From: Billgrantia zhangzhouensis
Lineage (GTDB): Bacteria > Pseudomonadota > Gammaproteobacteria > Pseudomonadales > Halomonadaceae
Length of the DNA: 64,000 nt
Direction: 5' to 3'
NCBI RefSeq assembly: GCF_021404465.1
Contig: NZ_JABFTT010000017.1
Location: 34,496 to 98,495 of the forward strand
Under the pieces are notes generated by a model, which was not told the DNA's origin, did not search any database, and was given only the letters and a program-made list of their open reading frames with translations. Positions 1 to 8,130 of the stretch are shown here, piece after piece. Positions within the stretch are counted from its first letter, which is position 1. The number at the start of each line of letters is the position of its first letter. Both the position numbers and the translations under genes were made by a program.

Positions 1-416
1 AAGCGCGTGTCGTGGCAACGGACATCGATACCGAAGCCCTGGCGCGCGCTCGTGCCGGCGTCTATCCCGTCGAACAGGTACGCAAGCTCGACGAAGAGAG
101 AGTAAGACGCTTCTTCCAGAAGGGGCGGGGGCAGCATGAGGGGCTGGCCAGAGTGCGGCCCGAAGTGTCGTCGATGGTCGAATTTCTCTCCATGAACCTG
201 CTGGCATCACAGTGGCCTGTCAAGGGACCCTTTGATGCCATCTTCTGCCGTAACGTGATGATCTATTTCGACAAGCAGACCCAGGCGCGGATCCTCGAGC
301 GCTTCGCTCCCTTGCTCAAGCCCGATGGTTTGTTGTTTGCGGGCCACTCGGAGAATTTCTCGTACATCAGCAAGGTGTTTCGCCTGAGGGGGCAAACGGT
401 GTACACCCTCGCCTAG
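1..416 (+). CDS. cheR: Chemotaxis protein methyltransferase CheR (3' end only)
   Basis: This is the C-terminal part of CheR, which uses S-adenosylmethionine to methylate glutamates on chemoreceptors. The gene enters from the left edge, and its frame begins at base 3 (ARVVATDIDT...). Visible family motifs are the SAM-pocket segment ATDID near the edge, the FCRNVMIYFD segment, and the GHSENF motif near the C terminus. Roughly half of a normal ~270-290 residue CheR is present. It lies upstream of cheB in the same direction, so it is probably the end of a chemotaxis operon whose cheA/cheW genes would lie to the left. The GTG at base 12 is an internal codon, not a start. Identity is secure; only the truncation by the window edge limits the call. 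Confidence 0.95.
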   Translation, partial: ARVVATDIDTEALARARAGVYPVEQVRKLDEERVRRFFQKGRGQHEGLARVRPEVSSMVEFLSMNLLASQWPVKGPFDAIFCRNVMIYFDKQTQARILERFAPLLKPDGLLFAGHSENFSYISKVFRLRGQTVYTLA

Positions 417-419
417 GTT

Positions 420-436
420 CGTCAGCAATGCTGACG
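420..436 (+). terminator. Possible hairpin terminator after cheR
   Basis: A perfect 7-bp stem with an AAT loop (arms 420-426 and 430-436) lies four bases after the cheR stop. The T-rich stretch (tattttct) only comes about 10 bases later, so it could be a weak terminator or simply a chance inverted repeat. Confidence 0.35.
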
Positions 437-473
437 GGCGTCGCTATTTTCTGGGCAGAACCCAGGAAGGGGC

Positions 474-500
474 TAAAGTTTCTGCCGGTTGCGCCGATGT
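474..500 (+). promoter_or_regulatory. Sigma-28 (FliA) promoter for cheB
   Basis: The sequence reads TAAAGTTT (474-481), an 11-base spacer (482-492), then GCCGATGT (493-500). The enterobacterial FliA consensus is TAAAGTTT-N11-GCCGATAA, so the -35 is perfect and the -10 matches 6 of 8. The cheB start lies 60 bases downstream. This predicts class-III-type expression of cheB and the genes after it under the fliA gene found later in this window. Confidence 0.85.
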
Positions 501-559
501 CTATCGAATATGTATTTGCCTCGGGTCGCAGTGACTCCCCGTGACATAGGAGACTTGCC

Positions 560-1621
560 TTGGGATCGAACAGGATCAAGGTGTTGTGCGTTGATGACTC
601 GGCACTGATTCGTGACCTGCTCAGTGAGATCATCAATTCGCAGCCGGACATGGAAGTAGTGGCCGTAGCGCCGGATCCACTCGTGGCGCGGGACCTGATC
701 AAGCGCCATAACCCCGATGTGTTGACGCTGGACGTCGAGATGCCGCGCATGGATGGCCTCGATTTCCTTGAGCGCCTGATGCGCCTGCGGCCAATGCCAG
801 TACTGATGGTGTCATCGCTGACGCAGGCCGGCTCGGAAATTACTTTGCGCGCGCTGGAGCTGGGGGCGCTGGATTTCGTCGCCAAGCCTTCGCTGGGGAT
901 TCGCAACGGCATGCTGGAGTATGCCAACGACATCGCCGAGAAGATTCGGGCCGCCGCCAAATCGCGGCCTCGCCAGGCGCGTCAGGACAAGGCAACGCCG
1001 CGGGCCACCCTGAAAGCACCGCTGGTATCGAGCGAGAAACTGATCATCATCGGCGCCTCCACCGGAGGGACCGAGGCGATCCGTAGCGTGCTCGAGCCGT
1101 TGCCGGCCAACAGTCCTGCGATCCTGATCACCCAGCACATGCCAGGTGGCTTTACCCGTTCCTTCGCGGAGCGCCTCAATCGGTTGTGTAACATCACCGT
1201 GAAGGAAGCTGGCGACGGTGAGCGCGTGCTGCCGGGGCATGCCTACATTGCCCCGGGCGATGCACACCTCAAGCTCGCGCGCAGCGGGGCGAACTACGTT
1301 GCCAAACTCGACGACGGCCCGCCGGTCAACCGGCACCGCCCTTCGGTGGACGTCCTGTTTCACTCCGCCGCCACCCAGGCTGGCCGCAATGCCATCGGGG
1401 TGATCCTGACCGGGATGGGCAAGGACGGTGCCGCTGGCCTGCTCGAGATGCGTCAGGCCGGCTCGTCCACACTGGCTCAGGACGAAGCAAGCTGTGTCGT
1501 CTTCGGTATGCCGCGGGAAGCCATTGCCTTGGGGGGAGCGGGGGAAGTGGTGAGCCTGGATGACATACCCGAGCGCCTGATGGCACTGGTGGCGGCATCG
1601 GGCCGCGCACAGAGGGTTTGA
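560..1621 (+). CDS. cheB: Chemotaxis response regulator protein-glutamate methylesterase CheB
   Basis: CheB removes methyl groups from chemoreceptors and deamidates glutamines, opposing CheR. It has an N-terminal receiver domain (about residues 5-125; acidic pocket D12/D13, phosphoacceptor D58 in LTLDVEMP, K109) and a C-terminal methylesterase domain (about 160-350) with the expected catalytic triad: S167 in GASTGG, H193 in TQHMP and D289 in GMGKDG. The 353-residue length is normal. The TTG start at 560 is preceded by an AGGAGA ribosome-binding site about 7 bases away, which supports this uncommon start codon. A sigma-28 promoter sits at 474-500. The gene is followed by an MCP and cheYZ, consistent with one chemotaxis transcription unit. 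Confidence 0.96.
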   Translation: MGSNRIKVLCVDDSALIRDLLSEIINSQPDMEVVAVAPDPLVARDLIKRHNPDVLTLDVEMPRMDGLDFLERLMRLRPMPVLMVSSLTQAGSEITLRALELGALDFVAKPSLGIRNGMLEYANDIAEKIRAAAKSRPRQARQDKATPRATLKAPLVSSEKLIIIGASTGGTEAIRSVLEPLPANSPAILITQHMPGGFTRSFAERLNRLCNITVKEAGDGERVLPGHAYIAPGDAHLKLARSGANYVAKLDDGPPVNRHRPSVDVLFHSAATQAGRNAIGVILTGMGKDGAAGLLEMRQAGSSTLAQDEASCVVFGMPREAIALGGAGEVVSLDDIPERLMALVAASGRAQRV

Positions 1622-1685
1622 GCGCAATATCAAGACGATACCGAACGTTACGCAAAGTGCCCGTTTCATCGCGAGGAACGCCAGA

Positions 1686-3452
1686 ATGAGCCGCTTGTTA
1701 CGCAACATCAGCATTCACGCTACCATGATTGCCGCCCTGGCCAGTTTTGCCGTGCTGATTGGCGTAGTGTCTTTGCTCTCGCTCATGTCCGACCGACAGG
1801 CGGCTCGGATCATGGAGGATCTCGACCGCATCAACGTGCAGCAGCTCAACGAGATCAACCGTGCCGACGCCCTGCTCAACGTGGCCCGGGTGAGCCTCGA
1901 GGTTGCCTCAAACCAGATCATGCTGGGGCGCATGGGCGAGGCTAACGGGCAGCTCGATATCGCTGCCGATCGCATGGAGCGTGCCGAGGTGCGCTTCAAC
2001 AATTTCGTTGCCGTACCCAAGTCGGAGCAAGCCCAGGAGATATCCCAGCCGCTGGAGCAGGCCTTTGCTGAGGTTCTCGCCCTGGTACGCCAGCAGCATC
2101 AGGCGCTTGACGAACTCAATACGCCTGGATTCGGCAATCTGCGCAACGAGTTGAGCGAGCCGAGTGCGGTCCTGGCCAACAGCATGACCGAGTTCGTGGC
2201 ATATGGCTTCAGCAATGCCCGGACGATGACCGCCGAGTACTACGCCCAGTCGAATCGCTTCGTCTACATCATTCTGGCAGCGCTGTTGGTGGCCGCGGTG
2301 GTGCTGGTGCTGGTCTACATGGGGCTGCGTGCCACGGTGATCCAGCCGCTCGGCTCCGCCGTCAAGCATCTGCAGACCATCGCCAAGGCCGACCTGACCG
2401 GCAAGATTCCCGAGGGCAGCCGCAACGAGATCGGCACGCTGTTCAATGCCATGCGCAACATGCAGCAGAGCCTGACGCGCATCGTCGGCCAGGTACGTGA
2501 CAGCAGCAGCTCGATCCATGTCGGCACGCGCGAGATTGCCAAGGGCAACGTGGATCTTTCCTCGCGCACCGAGCAGCAGGCGGCCTCGCTGGAGGAGACC
2601 GCATCGAGCATGGAAGAGATCACCGCCACGGTGCGTCAGAATGCCGATAACGCACGCCAGGCCAGTGGGTTGGCCCTGGACGCTTCTACCACCGCCGAGC
2701 GTGGCGGCGAGGAGGTGGATCGCGTGGTCAAGACCATGGGGGGCATTTCGGCCAGCTCACAGAAAATCAGCGATATTACCAACGTGATCGATTCCATTGC
2801 CTTCCAAACCAATATTTTGGCGCTGAATGCCTCGGTGGAGGCGGCGCGAGCCGGTGAGCAGGGTCGTGGCTTTGCCGTGGTGGCCGGCGAGGTGCGTAAC
2901 CTTGCCAGCCGCAGTGCCACGGCAGCCAAGGAGATCAAGGAACTCATCGAAGGCTCGGTGGCTCAGGTGAAGGAAGGCTCGACTCTGGCCGAGCAGGCGG
3001 GCGAGACGATGGACGAAGTGGTCAGGGCGGTTCGCCGTGTGACCGACATCATGGATGAGATTTCGGCGGCATCGCAGGAACAGAGTGACGGCATTGAGCA
3101 GGTGAGCCAGGCGGTGGGACAGATGGATCAAGTGACCCAGCAGAACGCGTCGCTGGTTCAGGAGGCCACGGCTGCCGCTGCCTCTCTCGAGGAGCAAGCG
3201 GGCCGCCTCGAGCAGGCCGTTGCCGTGTTCCGCCTGTCAGGCGATGCGCAGCGCGAGCACCGCCATCGGCAGGGAGAGAAAGACGGCCTGAGTGACAAGA
3301 CTTCTCCGGCCCAACGCACTGGCGTCCCTGCACTGGCCAATCCGAGCGCCCAGACGCGTCCGAGAGGGCACGAGCCGGCCGAGGTCGACCCCAAGCCCAA
3401 GCACAGGTCCCGCAGCGAGGCGGTGGCCGAGGGCGACTGGGAAGAATTTTGA
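1686..3452 (+). CDS. Methyl-accepting chemotaxis protein with C-terminal CheR/CheB docking pentapeptide
   Basis: A transmembrane chemoreceptor of the Tar/Tsr layout, 588 residues. TM1 is about residues 12-33, a periplasmic ligand-binding helical bundle about 34-190, TM2 about 192-213, HAMP about 215-267, followed by the long cytoplasmic coiled coil. The hairpin tip that binds CheA/CheW is clear ([20 protein letters not shown] and beyond). After the signalling domain there is a ~70-residue charged, proline-rich linker ending in DWEEF at the extreme C terminus, which resembles the NWETF tether of E. coli Tar/Tsr that recruits CheR and CheB. The ligand cannot be inferred. The gene sits between cheB and cheY, so it is probably the main receptor of this system. 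Confidence 0.93.
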   Translation: MSRLLRNISIHATMIAALASFAVLIGVVSLLSLMSDRQAARIMEDLDRINVQQLNEINRADALLNVARVSLEVASNQIMLGRMGEANGQLDIAADRMERAEVRFNNFVAVPKSEQAQEISQPLEQAFAEVLALVRQQHQALDELNTPGFGNLRNELSEPSAVLANSMTEFVAYGFSNARTMTAEYYAQSNRFVYIILAALLVAAVVLVLVYMGLRATVIQPLGSAVKHLQTIAKADLTGKIPEGSRNEIGTLFNAMRNMQQSLTRIVGQVRDSSSSIHVGTREIAKGNVDLSSRTEQQAASLEETASSMEEITATVRQNADNARQASGLALDASTTAERGGEEVDRVVKTMGGISASSQKISDITNVIDSIAFQTNILALNASVEAARAGEQGRGFAVVAGEVRNLASRSATAAKEIKELIEGSVAQVKEGSTLAEQAGETMDEVVRAVRRVTDIMDEISAASQEQSDGIEQVSQAVGQMDQVTQQNASLVQEATAAAASLEEQAGRLEQAVAVFRLSGDAQREHRHRQGEKDGLSDKTSPAQRTGVPALANPSAQTRPRGHEPAEVDPKPKHRSRSEAVAEGDWEEF

Positions 3453-3528
3453 ATCCATAAGACGAAATCTACGACGGTTCCATGCGCCGTTGACGACGAC
3501 CATAGCCTGACAGAAAAGAGGAATACCG

Positions 3529-3918
3529 ATGGCTGACAAGAACATGAGCTTCCTGGTGGTAGACGACTTTCCGACCATGCGTCGGATCGTTCGCAGTCTG
3601 CTGAAGGAGCTGGGTTACACCAACGTCGAGGAGGCCGAGGACGGTCAAGAAGCCTTGGCCAAGCTGCGTTCCGGCTCCTTTGAATTCGTGGTGTCGGACT
3701 GGAACATGCCGAATCTCGACGGGCTGGAGATGCTCAAGCAGATTCGTGCCGATGCCGCGCTCAAGGAGCTCCCGGTTCTGATGGTGACCGCCGAGGCGAA
3801 GAAGGAGAACATCATTGCCGCCGCCCAGGCGGGCGCCAGCGGTTACGTGGTGAAGCCATTCACTGCCGCCACCCTGGAAGAGAAGCTCAACAAGATTTTC
3901 GAAAAACTGGGCAAATGA
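3529..3918 (+). CDS. cheY: Chemotaxis response regulator CheY
   Basis: A single-domain receiver of 129 residues, very close to E. coli CheY along its whole length. The acidic pocket (D12, D13), phosphoacceptor D57 in VSDWNMPN, the T in MVTAEAKKE and the conserved Lys in VVKPF are all present. When phosphorylated by CheA, CheY binds the flagellar switch protein FliM and reverses rotation. A ribosome-binding site (AGAGGA) precedes the ATG. It is followed after 39 bases by cheZ, its phosphatase, as in enterobacteria. Confidence 0.97.
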   Translation: MADKNMSFLVVDDFPTMRRIVRSLLKELGYTNVEEAEDGQEALAKLRSGSFEFVVSDWNMPNLDGLEMLKQIRADAALKELPVLMVTAEAKKENIIAAAQAGASGYVVKPFTAATLEEKLNKIFEKLGK

Positions 3919-3957
3919 CGCCGGCAGGCGAGTCCCGCTTGCGGAGGAGATGACGAG

Positions 3958-4647
3958 ATGAGCGCAAACGAGCAGCCTGACCAGGCTCAAGCGCCCGGCG
4001 CCGGTGGTGAGGATCTGGTTCAGCGTATCGGGCAACTGACCCGCATGCTGCGTGAAAGCATGCGTGAGCTGGGCCTGGACAAGGAAATCGAAAAGGCCGC
4101 TGAGGCGATTCCCGACGCACGGGATCGACTGAGCTACGTGGCGACCATGACCGAGCAGGCCGCCGAGCGTGCGCTCAACGCCATCGATCGTGCCCAGCCG
4201 CTTCAGGATTCCATCAGCAGTGGCGCCGAGTCGCTGGACAAGCGCTGGGCGGAGTGGTTTGCCGAACCCAAGGAACTCGACGAGGCACGCGACCTGGTCA
4301 AGCAGACACGCTCCTACCTGGCCGAGGTGCCGGACAAGACCCAGGCAACCCAGAAGGAGCTGCTCGAGATCATGATGGCCCAGGACTTCCAGGACCTGAC
4401 CGGCCAGGTGATCAAGAAGATGATGGATGTCATCCGCGAGATCGAGCATCAACTGGTTCAGGTGCTGATCGATAACGTGCCCGAGGGCGAGGCTCGCGAG
4501 AACATGCAGCGCAAGGCCAACGATCAGTGGGAGAACGAAGCCCGTCGTCAGGAAGGATTGCTCAACGGTCCGCAGATCAAGCCAGGGGTGGATATCGTCA
4601 CCAGTCAGGATCAGGTTGATGATTTGCTCGATCAACTGGGCTTCTGA
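3958..4647 (+). CDS. cheZ: Protein phosphatase CheZ
   Basis: CheZ dephosphorylates CheY-P and ends the tumble/reversal signal. The protein is 229 residues and almost entirely helical. The catalytic segment [10 protein letters not shown] carries D146 and Q150, equivalent to E. coli D143 and Q147. The C terminus ends DDLLDQLGF, the tail that binds CheY in the enterobacterial protein. A GGAGGAGA ribosome-binding site precedes the ATG. Its presence beside cheY shows that this system uses the gamma/beta-proteobacterial CheZ route of signal termination. Confidence 0.96.
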   Translation: MSANEQPDQAQAPGAGGEDLVQRIGQLTRMLRESMRELGLDKEIEKAAEAIPDARDRLSYVATMTEQAAERALNAIDRAQPLQDSISSGAESLDKRWAEWFAEPKELDEARDLVKQTRSYLAEVPDKTQATQKELLEIMMAQDFQDLTGQVIKKMMDVIREIEHQLVQVLIDNVPEGEARENMQRKANDQWENEARRQEGLLNGPQIKPGVDIVTSQDQVDDLLDQLGF

Positions 4648-4852
4648 GCGACCTCGTCAGTCGTAGACAGCCGGCCCGGGCCGTCGTTCGGCGCCCGTTG
4701 CCTGATACCGGAAATCCATACATTTCGTTCAGCGAACGTTTCCGCGCCGACGGTCGTGGTCGATAAGACTACGATCATCGGCGCTTTTTGGCGTATCGCC
4801 AACCCGCCGTTGACGCGACAATGGCCATCGTGAGAAGAACTGTGCGGGTACC

Positions 4853-6049
4853 ATGGCGGACGAAAGCAGCGATCAGGAAAAGACCGAAGAGGCCACGCCA
4901 CGACGCCTGGAGAAGGCACGTGAAGAGGGCCAGGTCGCCCGCTCCCGTGAATTGACCACCTTCATGCTGTTGCTGGGCGGAGTGGTCGGCATGTGGTCGA
5001 TGGGCGCGCTGCTCTACGATCAATTGGGCCTGGTGATGGAACAAGCATTCCTGTTCGAGCGCCGTCAGGCCTTTGAAACCGGTCCCATGTTGAGCAATGT
5101 GCTCGATCTTGCCAATCGCACGTTGCTGACCATGCTGCCGTTGTTCGTGCTGCTGACGGTAGTGGCACTGGTTGCGCCGGCCTTGCTGGGAGGCTGGCTG
5201 GTCTCAGCCAAGTCACTCAAGCCACAGATGTCGAAGCTCAACCCTTTCAAGGGTTTGAAGCGTATGTTCGGCACCCAGGCGCTGGTGGAGCTGTTCAAGG
5301 CAGTGGCCAAGTCGGTGCTGGTTGGCGGGGTCGGCATGGCGTATCTCTATTTCCATCGCGGGGAATACCTGTCGTTGATGGATCAGCCGACCTCTCAGGC
5401 GCTGGCCCGAGCGTTGATGATGGCGGCCGAAGCCTGCGGGTTGATGGTGCTGACGCTGCTGGTGGTGATTCTGATCGACGTGCCCTATCAGCTCTGGAGC
5501 CACGCCAAGAAGCTGCGCATGTCGAAGGACGAGATCAAGCGCGAGCACAAGGAGTCCGAGGGCGACCCGCACGTCAAGGCACGGATTCGTTCCCAGCAGC
5601 AGGCCATGGCACGAGGCCGCATGATGAGCAAGGTGCCGGAGGCCGATGTGATCATCACCAACCCCACCCACTACGCCGTGGCGCTGCAGTACGACGAGAA
5701 GCGCATGGGCGCTCCCCGCGTCGTGGCGAAGGGAGCCGATATGGTGGCGGCACGTATCCGCGAACTCGGTGAGGAGGCTGGTGTGCCGCTGCTCCAGGCG
5801 CCGCCGCTGGCGCGAGCGCTATATCATCACGTCGATCTCGAGCATGAGATTCCATTGGATCTGTACACTGCCGTGGCAGAGGTCCTGGCCTGGGCCTTCC
5901 GTCTCAGGCACGTAACACGAGAGGGAGGAGAGGTGCCGCCTACACCCGAGAACTTGCCTATACCGCCGAGCCTGGAAGTGCCCGCCGCCGATGCGAGCGA
6001 CGCAGCCGCTGACCAAGGTGCGGTCGGACCCGGCGGAGAGCGTCGATGA
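4853..6049 (+). CDS. flhB: Flagellar type III export gate protein FlhB
   Basis: FlhB is the inner-membrane export-apparatus protein that switches substrate specificity from rod/hook to filament. The 398-residue protein has an N-terminal hydrophobic domain with four TM segments (about 30-210) and a soluble C-terminal domain with the autocleavage motif NPTH at residues 270-273. The C terminus is extended by a ~40-residue Pro/Ala-rich tail. A 205-base gap separates it from cheZ; it contains the 12-bp palindrome 4672-4683 (CGGCCCGGGCCG) but no promoter I can call with confidence. The ATG of flhA overlaps its stop (ATGA), indicating translational coupling. The ribosome-binding site before 4853 is weak. 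Confidence 0.96.
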   Translation: MADESSDQEKTEEATPRRLEKAREEGQVARSRELTTFMLLLGGVVGMWSMGALLYDQLGLVMEQAFLFERRQAFETGPMLSNVLDLANRTLLTMLPLFVLLTVVALVAPALLGGWLVSAKSLKPQMSKLNPFKGLKRMFGTQALVELFKAVAKSVLVGGVGMAYLYFHRGEYLSLMDQPTSQALARALMMAAEACGLMVLTLLVVILIDVPYQLWSHAKKLRMSKDEIKREHKESEGDPHVKARIRSQQQAMARGRMMSKVPEADVIITNPTHYAVALQYDEKRMGAPRVVAKGADMVAARIRELGEEAGVPLLQAPPLARALYHHVDLEHEIPLDLYTAVAEVLAWAFRLRHVTREGGEVPPTPENLPIPPSLEVPAADASDAAADQGAVGPGGERR

Positions 6050-8127
6050 AACCTCTCAGTCATATCATCGGACGTCGCGACCTGCTGGGTGACGTGCGCA
6101 TGAAGCTGCTGGCCGGTCCCGTCCTGATCATCATGATCCTGAGCATGATGGTCGTGCCGTTGCCGCCATTCGCGCTGGATCTGCTCTTCACCTTCAACAT
6201 CGCACTGGCGGTCATGGTGCTGCTGGTCAGCATGTTCACCCAGAAGCCGCTGGACTTTGCCGCTTTCCCTGCGGTGCTGCTGTTCACCACGCTGCTGCGT
6301 TTGTCGCTCAACGTCGCTTCCACCCGCGTGATCCTGATGGAAGGCCACCAGGGCGGCGACTCTGCGGGCAAGGTGATCGAGGCGTTCGGCCAGTTCCTCA
6401 TCGGCGGTAACTTCGCCGTGGGCCTGGTGGTGTTCCTGATACTGGTCATCATCAACTTCATGGTCATCACCAAGGGGGCGGGGCGTATCGCCGAGGTCGG
6501 CGCGCGCTTCATGCTCGACGCCATGCCCGGCAAGCAGATGGCCATCGATGCCGACCTCAACGCCGGCTTGATCGGCGAGGAAGACGCTCGCAAGCGGCGT
6601 GCCGAAGTCGCCCAGGAAGCCGACTTCTACGGTTCCATGGACGGTGCCAGCAAATTCGTGCGCGGCGATGCCATGGCCGGCCTGGTGATCATGGTGGTCA
6701 ACATCATCGGCGGATTGTTGATCGGCATGCTGCAGCACGGCATGGGGTTCGGCGACGCCGCCAGGACCTATACCTTGATGACCATCGGCGACGGCCTGGT
6801 GGCACAGATTCCTGCGCTGATCATTTCCACTGCCGCCGGCGTTACCGTCTCGCGCGTCAACACCGAACAGGATGTTGGCCAGCAGATGATCAGCCAGTTG
6901 TTCGTCAACCCTCAGGTCATGGTGCTGGCGGCGCTGGTCATGGGCCTGCTGGGCCTGGTGCCGGGCATGCCCAACCTGGTTTTCCTGCTCTTCACCGGGC
7001 TGCTGGCGGGGCTGGCCTGGATGCTGACTCGTCAGCAGGAACAGCGTCTGGTGGAGCAGGAGCTCAATGCCGAGCCGCCACCCCAGCCCGAGGCGCCCGA
7101 GGCCAGTTGGGAGGACGTTCAACTGGTGGATACGCTAGGGCTCGAGGTCGGGCATAGGCTGATTCCGCTGGTCGATCAGCGCCAGGATGGCGAGCTGCTG
7201 GGAAGAATCAAGAGCGTGCGCAAGAAATTCGCCCAAGAGGTCGGCTTCCTGCCCGCGGTAGTGCATATCCGCGACAACCTGGAGCTTGGGGCCAATACCT
7301 ACGTGATCACCCTGAAGGGTGCCGAGATCGGCCGTGCCGAAGCGTTCCCCGGTCAGTGGCTGGCCATCGACCCTGGTCAGGTCACCGGGCAGCTCCAGGG
7401 CACCCCGACTTCCGATCCCGCCTTCGGCCTGCCAGCCATCTGGATCGACAGCGGGCAGCGCGAGCATGCTCAGGTCTACGGCTATACCGTAGTCGATGCC
7501 GGTACCGTGATTGCGACCCATCTCAACCACTTGTTGCATCGTCACGCAGCCGAAATGCTGGGGCGGCAGGAAGTGCAGAAGCTGCTCGACAAGCTGGGCG
7601 AGGAGCAGAAGTCGCTGGTCGAGGACGTGGTGCCCAAGGCGATCAGCTTGACGGCTCTGCAGCGCATTCTGCAGAGCTTGCTCGACGAAGACGTCTCCAT
7701 CCGCGACATGCGTACCATTCTGGATACGCTGGCCGAACATGCACTGCAGCAGCAGGATATCAACGAATTGACGGCGCTGGTGCGCGTCGCACTGGGGCGG
7801 ACCATTACCCAGCAATGGTTCCCTGGGCACGATACGCTGAACGTGATCGGCCTGGACGCCCAGCTCGAGCAGGTTCTGCTGCAGGCAATGAATGGCAATG
7901 GCGCGCTCGAGCCTGGGCTCGCCGAAACCTTGATGCACCAGACCGAGCAAGCCCTAGAGCGGCATGAGGCAAGCGGTGAGCCGCCGGTGCTGGTAGTACA
8001 GCACAGTCTGCGTCCGCTGCTCTCCCGGTTCCTGCGCCGGCGCATGCGCCACTTGGTGGTCATGTCGCAGGCGGAACTGCCCGACGATCGTACACTGCGC
8101 ATCGTGACGCCGGTAGGAGGTCGATAA
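6046..8127 (+). CDS. flhA: Flagellar type III export gate protein FlhA
   Basis: FlhA forms the cytoplasmic ring and membrane channel of the flagellar export gate. The protein is 693 residues, the normal length. About eight TM segments occupy the first ~330 residues, with the FHIPEP-family signature around LLRLSLNVASTRVIL and the conserved cytoplasmic loop GEEDARKRR...DFYGSMDGA. The C-terminal ~350 residues form the soluble docking domain for export chaperones. It overlaps flhB by four bases and is followed by flhF after three bases, so flhB-flhA-flhF are one operon. Confidence 0.97.
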   Translation: MKPLSHIIGRRDLLGDVRMKLLAGPVLIIMILSMMVVPLPPFALDLLFTFNIALAVMVLLVSMFTQKPLDFAAFPAVLLFTTLLRLSLNVASTRVILMEGHQGGDSAGKVIEAFGQFLIGGNFAVGLVVFLILVIINFMVITKGAGRIAEVGARFMLDAMPGKQMAIDADLNAGLIGEEDARKRRAEVAQEADFYGSMDGASKFVRGDAMAGLVIMVVNIIGGLLIGMLQHGMGFGDAARTYTLMTIGDGLVAQIPALIISTAAGVTVSRVNTEQDVGQQMISQLFVNPQVMVLAALVMGLLGLVPGMPNLVFLLFTGLLAGLAWMLTRQQEQRLVEQELNAEPPPQPEAPEASWEDVQLVDTLGLEVGHRLIPLVDQRQDGELLGRIKSVRKKFAQEVGFLPAVVHIRDNLELGANTYVITLKGAEIGRAEAFPGQWLAIDPGQVTGQLQGTPTSDPAFGLPAIWIDSGQREHAQVYGYTVVDAGTVIATHLNHLLHRHAAEMLGRQEVQKLLDKLGEEQKSLVEDVVPKAISLTALQRILQSLLDEDVSIRDMRTILDTLAEHALQQQDINELTALVRVALGRTITQQWFPGHDTLNVIGLDAQLEQVLLQAMNGNGALEPGLAETLMHQTEQALERHEASGEPPVLVVQHSLRPLLSRFLRRRMRHLVVMSQAELPDDRTLRIVTPVGGR

Positions 8128-8130
8128 CCG

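Noticed and set aside
4759..4766. GTCGATAA resembling a FliA -10 before flhB
   Set aside because: The eight bases at the required upstream distance do not match the -35 consensus.
5827..7122. A 431-codon open frame on the - strand opposite flhB/flhA
   Set aside because: Its translation is rich in His, Gln and Asp repeats typical of reading high-GC genes backwards, and it lies across two certain genes.
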